Source of the DNA: Micavibrio aeruginosavorus
GTDB lineage: Bacteria > Pseudomonadota > Alphaproteobacteria > Micavibrionales > Micavibrionaceae
NCBI GenBank assembly: GCA_003241285.1
Contig: QFOT01000073.1
Location: 1 to 10,075, forward strand
Length of the DNA: 10,075 nt
Direction: 5' to 3'
A program made the translations under genes and the position numbers. The notes under the pieces are model-generated. The model saw only the letters and a list, made by a program, of their open reading frames with translations. It made no database searches and was not told the DNA's origin. Shown one piece after another: positions 6,430 through 10,075 of this stretch. Position 1 is the stretch's first letter; each line of letters opens with the position of its first letter.

Positions 6430-6446
6430 CCAACTTCTAAAGTTGG
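6430..6446 (-). repeat. Hairpin directly at the tRNA-Leu 3' end
   Basis: CCAACTT (6430-6436) and AAGTTGG (6440-6446) are perfect reverse complements around a 3-nt loop. One arm contains the CCA end of the tRNA; the other covers the TTG at 6431-6433. There is no U-run after it on the minus strand, so it is not a classical terminator. It may matter for 3' processing of the tRNA or for access to the downstream start. Confidence 0.5.
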
Positions 6447-6528
6447 TGGCCCCACCCGGACTCGAACCGGGACGCCCGAAAGCGAGCGATTTTAAGTCGC
6501 TTGCGTCTACCGATTCCGCCATGGGGCC
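6444..6528 (-). tRNA. tRNA-Leu (anticodon UAA), CCA encoded
   Basis: Read on the minus strand, acceptor GGCCCCA (6522-6528) pairs with TGGGGCC (6448-6454), followed by discriminator A and an encoded CCA (6444-6446). The anticodon arm is AGCGA-CTTAAAA-TCGCT with anticodon TAA, giving Leu for UUA/UUG. A class II variable arm (CGC...GCG) and the T arm CCCGG-TTCGAGT-CCGGG are all perfect. The D arm contains the usual GCGGAATCGGTAGACGC. It is 85 nt with CCA, the expected length for leucine tRNA. There is a good promoter just upstream, and the saccharopine dehydrogenase-like gene lies just downstream. Confidence 0.97.
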
Positions 6529-6542
6529 ACTTAAGGTTTTAG

Positions 6543-6571
6543 GGTATACACCGAAGATCGGCGTCTGTGAA
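6543..6571 (-). promoter_or_regulatory. Promoter of tRNA-Leu
   Basis: On the minus strand TTCACA (6566-6571) is separated by exactly 17 nt from TATACC (6543-6548). Transcription would start near 6536, about 8 nt before the mature tRNA 5' end. The spacer holds a small dyad, CCGA-TCT-TCGG. The cinA stop lies only 15 nt away, so some read-through from cinA into the tRNA is also possible; no terminator separates them. Confidence 0.5.
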
Positions 6572-6585
6572 TTGGAAAAAACGAC

Positions 6586-7353
6586 TTATTTACCTGATTG
6601 AAGACTAACCGCCGCCGGCTCGCTGCCAAGGCTGCGGATCATCGCCACGACTTCATGCGTTGCCGTATCGAGAATAACCGGATCGATAGAGCGCAAAACA
6701 AGGCTCAATCCCAGCGCACCCGCCCGGTAATGTGGATAACTGCCAATTTCAACATCGCTATACTTCTTCTGGATATTCTCCAGCCCTTCGGCAATCGCGC
6801 TTTCGCCCAGAGTACAACTGACCGAATTGGACAGGATTTTCGGCCCTGTCCGCACTATCGCCAGAATCTCGTCGAGCATCGAGAGCATGATGCGCGGTAC
6901 GCCCGCCATCGTATAGACGTTTTCCATGATAAAGCCCGGCGCGCCGGACACGGGATTCTTGATAAGCCCGGCCCCTTGCGGGATCATCGCCATTTTAAGG
7001 CGGGCATCGGTCAGGTCTGATTCATTGCCGTAATGCGCGAGCAGCATGGCTTTTGCTTCCGCTCTCAGCTCGAGCTTGACACCAAAAGCCTCGGCGATAC
7101 TTTCGGCAGTAATATCGTCATGGGTCGGGCCGATCCCGCCCGTAGTGAGCAAATAATCGGCCTTAACCTTTAATTCCCGTACCGTTTTAATGATTATGTC
7201 TTTTATATCCGGCACGACCCGCACTTCAATGAGGCGAATACCGCGATTGGTCAGCCTTTCTGCTATATTTTGCGTATTGGTGTCCTGAGTACGGCCGGAG
7301 AGGATTTCATTGCCGATAATAAGAAGCGCGGCGGTTGGGGCTGTGTCTGTCAT
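6586..7353 (-). CDS. cinA: CinA-type competence/damage-inducible protein A, molybdopterin-binding domain only
   Basis: A 255-residue protein of the MoCF/CinA N-terminal family. GNEILSGRTQDTN (14-26) and TTGGIGPTHDD (70-80) are the diagnostic motifs of the MoaB/MogA-like fold as seen in CinA. In CinA this domain is associated with ADP-ribose or NAD-derived pyrophosphate hydrolysis; the C-terminal PncC nicotinamide-nucleotide amidase domain (about 160 residues) is absent here. Short versions like this are common in alphaproteobacteria, so this is not evidence of truncation. It is cytosolic. ATG lies at 7351-7353 without a strong Shine-Dalgarno sequence. It diverges from map across 82 nt, with a perfect TATAAT -10 (plus-strand 7387-7392) on its side but no clear -35. 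Downstream, on the same strand, is tRNA-Leu. Confidence 0.88.
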   Translation of the reverse strand: MTDTAPTAALLIIGNEILSGRTQDTNTQNIAERLTNRGIRLIEVRVVPDIKDIIIKTVRELKVKADYLLTTGGIGPTHDDITAESIAEAFGVKLELRAEAKAMLLAHYGNESDLTDARLKMAMIPQGAGLIKNPVSGAPGFIMENVYTMAGVPRIMLSMLDEILAIVRTGPKILSNSVSCTLGESAIAEGLENIQKKYSDVEIGSYPHYRAGALGLSLVLRSIDPVILDTATHEVVAMIRSLGSEPAAVSLQSGK

Positions 7354-7379
7354 GTTGCCAAATTCTTACTGAAACTATA

Positions 7380-7407
7380 TTGATATATTATATCCTGAAA
7401 ATACGAT
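7380..7407 (+). promoter_or_regulatory. Possible promoter of map-radC-purB
   Basis: TTGATA (7380-7385), a 16-nt spacer and TACGAT (7402-7407), with a predicted start near 7414, 22 nt ahead of the map ATG. It lies in the AT-rich divergent space shared with cinA, whose possible -10 (TATAAT on the minus strand, 7387-7392) falls inside this spacer, so the two promoters would compete for polymerase. Confidence 0.35.
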
Positions 7408-7435
7408 TTAAAGCGAAAGACTGCAAGTACCTGCA

Positions 7436-8257
7436 ATGAAAGACCTGCCCTCCAGAAATACATTCACCGCACAAGGAATCGAGCTGCATACCGCGGCTGA
7501 TTTTGACGGCATGCGCGCCGCCGGACGCCTTGCCGCCGAGTGCCTCGACATGATCACGCCTTTCGTCAAAGTCGGCGTAACGACCGAAGAACTGGATCAG
7601 CGCTGTTACGATTTTATCATACAAAACAATGCGATCCCTGCCTGTCTTGGTTATAAGGGTTATACGAAAACCATCTGTACCTCGATCAATCATGTCGTCT
7701 GCCACGGCATTCCGGGACCAAAGAAATTGATGGACGGCGATATCGTTAATATCGACGTAACCGTCATCGTCGATGGCTGGTATGGCGATACGAGCCGCAT
7801 GTATGAAATTGGCAATGTATCGGTGAAAGCCAAGCGCCTGAACGAGATCACCTATAAATCCCTGATGGCCTCGATCGAGATCGTCAAACCGGGCGTGTCG
7901 CTGGGCGATATCGCAAAAACCATTCAGGCCGTTGCCGAGCCGGAAAGATTTTCAGTGGTACGTGATTTCTGCGGTCATGGCTTGGGCCGCTCATTTCACG
8001 CCGCGCCAAGCGTGCTTCATTACTGGGAACCGGAATCCGACGACGTGATCCTTGAACCCGGCATGTTCTTCACCATCGAGCCGATGATCAATGCCGGTGA
8101 CTGGCCGACGAAAGTATTGAACGATGGCTGGACCGCCGTCACCCGCGACCGTTCCCTTTCCGCGCAGTTCGAACATTCTATCGGCGTAACGGAAACAGGC
8201 TACGAGATTTTCACGAAGTCGCTTATAGGTCTGGATAAGCCGCCATATAATGTCTGA
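7436..8257 (+). CDS. map: Methionine aminopeptidase, type I
   Basis: A 273-residue cytosolic metalloprotease that removes the initiator methionine from nascent proteins whose second residue is small. The pita-bread fold ligands are all present: Asp107 (VNIDVT), Asp118 (YGDTSR), His181 (CGHGLG), Glu215 (FTIEP) and Glu246 (QFEHS). Substrate-contacting His90 (VCHGIPG) and His188 are also there. Length is typical of type Ia, with no zinc-finger N-terminal extension. It is the first gene of a tight plus-strand run; its last codons overlap the radC start by 8 nt, implying translational coupling. The Shine-Dalgarno match is poor. A close map-radC neighbourhood is familiar from alphaproteobacteria. 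Confidence 0.97.
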   Translation: MKDLPSRNTFTAQGIELHTAADFDGMRAAGRLAAECLDMITPFVKVGVTTEELDQRCYDFIIQNNAIPACLGYKGYTKTICTSINHVVCHGIPGPKKLMDGDIVNIDVTVIVDGWYGDTSRMYEIGNVSVKAKRLNEITYKSLMASIEIVKPGVSLGDIAKTIQAVAEPERFSVVRDFCGHGLGRSFHAAPSVLHYWEPESDDVILEPGMFFTIEPMINAGDWPTKVLNDGWTAVTRDRSLSAQFEHSIGVTETGYEIFTKSLIGLDKPPYNV

Positions 8258-8945
8258 AGCCGCCCTTAAAGAAGAAACGCCCCATTATTCCGGTCACCGC
8301 GACCGATTGCGCCAGCGTTTCCTCAAAAGCGGTATCGACGCGCTTCAGGATTACGAGATTCTGGAATTGATATTGTTCTCAGCCATTCCGCGCCGCGACG
8401 TCAAACCGCTGGCCAAATCGCTTATCCAGAATTTCGGCAGCTTTCAAAGCGTCATACATGCCAGTGCCAATCAATTAATCAGTTTTGGTCTAAGCGAAAA
8501 TACCGCCGTCGCGATCAAGATCATTCAGGCCACCTCGCTTCACCTGATGAAACAGGATTTACTGAAACGCCCGATCCTCAATTCCTGGAACAAGCTGATC
8601 GATTATTTGCAAGCCACCATGGCGCGGGAACAAAAAGAACATTTCCGCCTGTTATTCCTGAATAAAAAAAATGAACTAATCGCCGACGAAATTCAGCAAT
8701 CCGGTACGGTCGATCATACGCCCGCTTATCCGCGCGAGATTATGAAACGCGCTTTGGAGCTTGGCGCGACGGCGCTCATCCTCGCGCATAATCATCCAAG
8801 CGGCGACCCGACGCCGTCCAAGGCGGATATCGAGATGACGGAAGAGATTATCGAGGCCGGACGCCCCTTCTCTATTGTCATTCACGACCACGTTATCGTA
8901 TCTAGAAACGGCACGAATTCTATGAGAAATATGGGACTAATTTAA
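8250..8945 (+). CDS. radC: RadC family protein (UPF0758, JAMM/MPN+ domain)
   Basis: A 231-residue protein. The N-terminal part (about 14-100) is a helix-hairpin-helix-like region beginning HRDRLRQRF. The C-terminal part is a JAB1/MPN/Mov34 metal-binding domain with Glu130, His180 and His182 (HNHPSGDP), Ser190 and Asp193, the complete H-x-H-x7-S-x2-D set. The name comes from a misassigned E. coli radiation-sensitive mutant; the true function is unknown, although JAMM residues suggest a zinc hydrolase. Length is normal for the family. It overlaps the map stop by 8 nt and is followed by purB with 10 nt between stop and start, so all three are probably one transcript. Confidence 0.95.
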   Translation: MSEAALKEETPHYSGHRDRLRQRFLKSGIDALQDYEILELILFSAIPRRDVKPLAKSLIQNFGSFQSVIHASANQLISFGLSENTAVAIKIIQATSLHLMKQDLLKRPILNSWNKLIDYLQATMAREQKEHFRLLFLNKKNELIADEIQQSGTVDHTPAYPREIMKRALELGATALILAHNHPSGDPTPSKADIEMTEEIIEAGRPFSIVIHDHVIVSRNGTNSMRNMGLI

Positions 8946-8955
8946 GGAAGATTTT

Positions 8956-10075
8956 ATGATACCTCGCTACACACGCCCTGAAATGGCAAAAATCTGGGAA
9001 CTGGACAACCGCTTTCGCATCATGCTGGAAGTCGAAACGCTGGCCGCCGAAGCCATGGAGATCAACGGCTCCATTCCTAAGGGCGTTGCGAAAGCCATTC
9101 GTGAGCGCGGCAAGTTCGACGCCAATCGCATCGACGAGATCGAACGCGAAGTAAAGCACGATGTTATCGCCTTCCTGACCAATGTCGCCGAACATGTCGG
9201 CGATGAAGCCAAATTTATGCATCAGGGTATGACGTCTTCCGACGTCATCGACACATCTTTCGCGGTTCAATTACAACAAGCTTCCGATTTGATTTTAGCC
9301 GATCTAGATAAAGTTCTCGCCGCGCTTAAAAAACGTGCCGAAGAGCACAAGAACACGATCTGCATCGGACGCTCGCACGGTATTCACGGCGAGCCAACGA
9401 CATTCGGCGTCAAACTCGCCGGCCATTACGCGGCCTTCAAGCGAGCAAAAGAGCGTATGCAGCGCGCAAAAGAAGAAGTTTCGACTTGCGCCATTTCCGG
9501 CGCGGTCGGCACTTATGCGACGACGCCGCCGGACGTCGAAGAATATATCGCCTCCAAACTTGGCCTGAGCCGCGAAACCGTTTCGACGCAGGTTATTCCG
9601 CGCGACCGCCACGCCATGTTCTTTGCGACGCTCGCCGTTATCGCCTCTTCCATTGAAAATCTGGCCGTCGAGATTCGCCACCTGCAAAGAACCGAAGTGC
9701 GCGAAGCGGAAGAATTTTTCTCTGCCGGGCAAAAAGGCTCCTCGGCCATGCCGCATAAACGCAATCCGGTTTTGACTGAGAATTTAACAGGCCTCGCCCG
9801 ATTGATCCGCGCCAATGTTATTCCGGCTTTGGAGAACGTTGCTCTCTGGCATGAACGCGATATTTCGCATTCCGCCGCCGAGCGCTTGATGGCGCCCGAT
9901 GCCACAATTGCCCTTGATTTTGCGCTGAACCGCCTCGCCGGTGTTGTTGAAAACCTGCTCATTTATCCGGAGCGTATGAAGCAGAATTTAGAGAGCATGG
10001 GCGGGCTGGTCTTTTCCCAGCGTACTCTATTGGCACTCACCCAGAAAGGCATTAGCCGCGAAGACGCCTATCGCC
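8956..10075 (+). CDS. purB: Adenylosuccinate lyase, 3' end outside the window
   Basis: The frame stays open to the end of the window, giving 373 codons of a family that is usually about 430 residues. PurB is a cytosolic homotetramer of the fumarase/aspartase superfamily that releases fumarate from SAICAR and from adenylosuccinate in purine synthesis. The alphaproteobacterial-type start MIPRYTRPEMAKIW is followed by HQGMTSSDVID (89-99), GRSHGIHGEPTTFG with catalytic His141, and the signature GQKGSSAMPHKRNP (residues 258-271) whose flexible loop carries the catalytic serine (262/263). AAGGAAG at 8944-8950 is a good ribosome binding site and overlaps the radC stop codon, so it supports this ATG. 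No sign of damage. Confidence 0.97.
   Translation, partial: MIPRYTRPEMAKIWELDNRFRIMLEVETLAAEAMEINGSIPKGVAKAIRERGKFDANRIDEIEREVKHDVIAFLTNVAEHVGDEAKFMHQGMTSSDVIDTSFAVQLQQASDLILADLDKVLAALKKRAEEHKNTICIGRSHGIHGEPTTFGVKLAGHYAAFKRAKERMQRAKEEVSTCAISGAVGTYATTPPDVEEYIASKLGLSRETVSTQVIPRDRHAMFFATLAVIASSIENLAVEIRHLQRTEVREAEEFFSAGQKGSSAMPHKRNPVLTENLTGLARLIRANVIPALENVALWHERDISHSAAERLMAPDATIALDFALNRLAGVVENLLIYPERMKQNLESMGGLVFSQRTLLALTQKGISREDAYR

Noticed and set aside
6549..6565. CCGA-TCT-TCGG hairpin as terminator of cinA
   Set aside because: The stem is short and no T-run follows on the minus strand; it sits in the spacer of the tRNA promoter.
6586..7353. CinA as a truncated gene
   Set aside because: It lacks the PncC amidase domain, but stand-alone molybdopterin-binding versions of this length are common in alphaproteobacteria, and the end is a normal stop.
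9304..9962. Two minus-strand frames of about 150 codons
   Set aside because: They are complementary to purB, whose frame carries the full family signature and a good ribosome binding site.
1..10075. CRISPR array, transposase, integrase, prophage or toxin-antitoxin pair
   Set aside because: No regularly spaced repeats and no protein features of these kinds were found in any frame.

Overview
The window looks like part of an alphaproteobacterial chromosome of intermediate GC content. The housekeeping proteins (methionine aminopeptidase, RadC, PurB, a CinA-type protein lacking the amidase domain) read like alphaproteobacterial orthologues. The map-radC pairing and the abundance of membrane and exported proteins fit that group. 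Genus cannot be named from sequence alone. No CRISPR array, transposase, phage gene or recognisable defence module is visible.

Layout. Positions 1 to about 662 hold no supportable gene and read unlike the rest: short tandem-like repeats, a GC dinucleotide run, no coding frame. They abut a DEAD-box RNA helicase gene (minus strand) that is cut after 122 codons, before its DEAD box, so this edge is either a real insertion/rearrangement or an assembly chimera, possibly with eukaryotic host DNA. Between the helicase and the next gene (1029-1394) lies a putative leader on the minus strand with several small hairpins and a 53-codon open frame ending 27 nt before the helicase start. Next on the plus strand come a FUSC-like membrane protein and a secreted stand-alone ComEC-type metallo-beta-lactamase-fold hydrolase. 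A MAPEG membrane protein (minus) meets the hydrolase tail to tail. A group A FAD monooxygenase (plus) diverges from MAPEG and converges, with overlap, on a saccharopine dehydrogenase-like/DUF4166 protein (minus). That gene starts within about 25 nt of the 3' end of a tRNA-Leu(UAA) gene. CinA (minus) and map (plus) are divergent. map, radC and purB form a tightly packed plus-strand operon that leaves the window inside purB.

How the genes may work together. map-radC-purB is a housekeeping set (N-terminal Met removal, a JAMM-fold protein of unclear role, purine synthesis). The monooxygenase, the saccharopine dehydrogenase-like/DUF4166 protein and MAPEG may form a small redox/lipid-type accessory module next to a tRNA gene, but this is inference from proximity and family. 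I found no convincing new system. The best candidates for undescribed biology are the structured leader with its unannotated small ORF upstream of the helicase, and the tRNA-linked oxidoreductase block.
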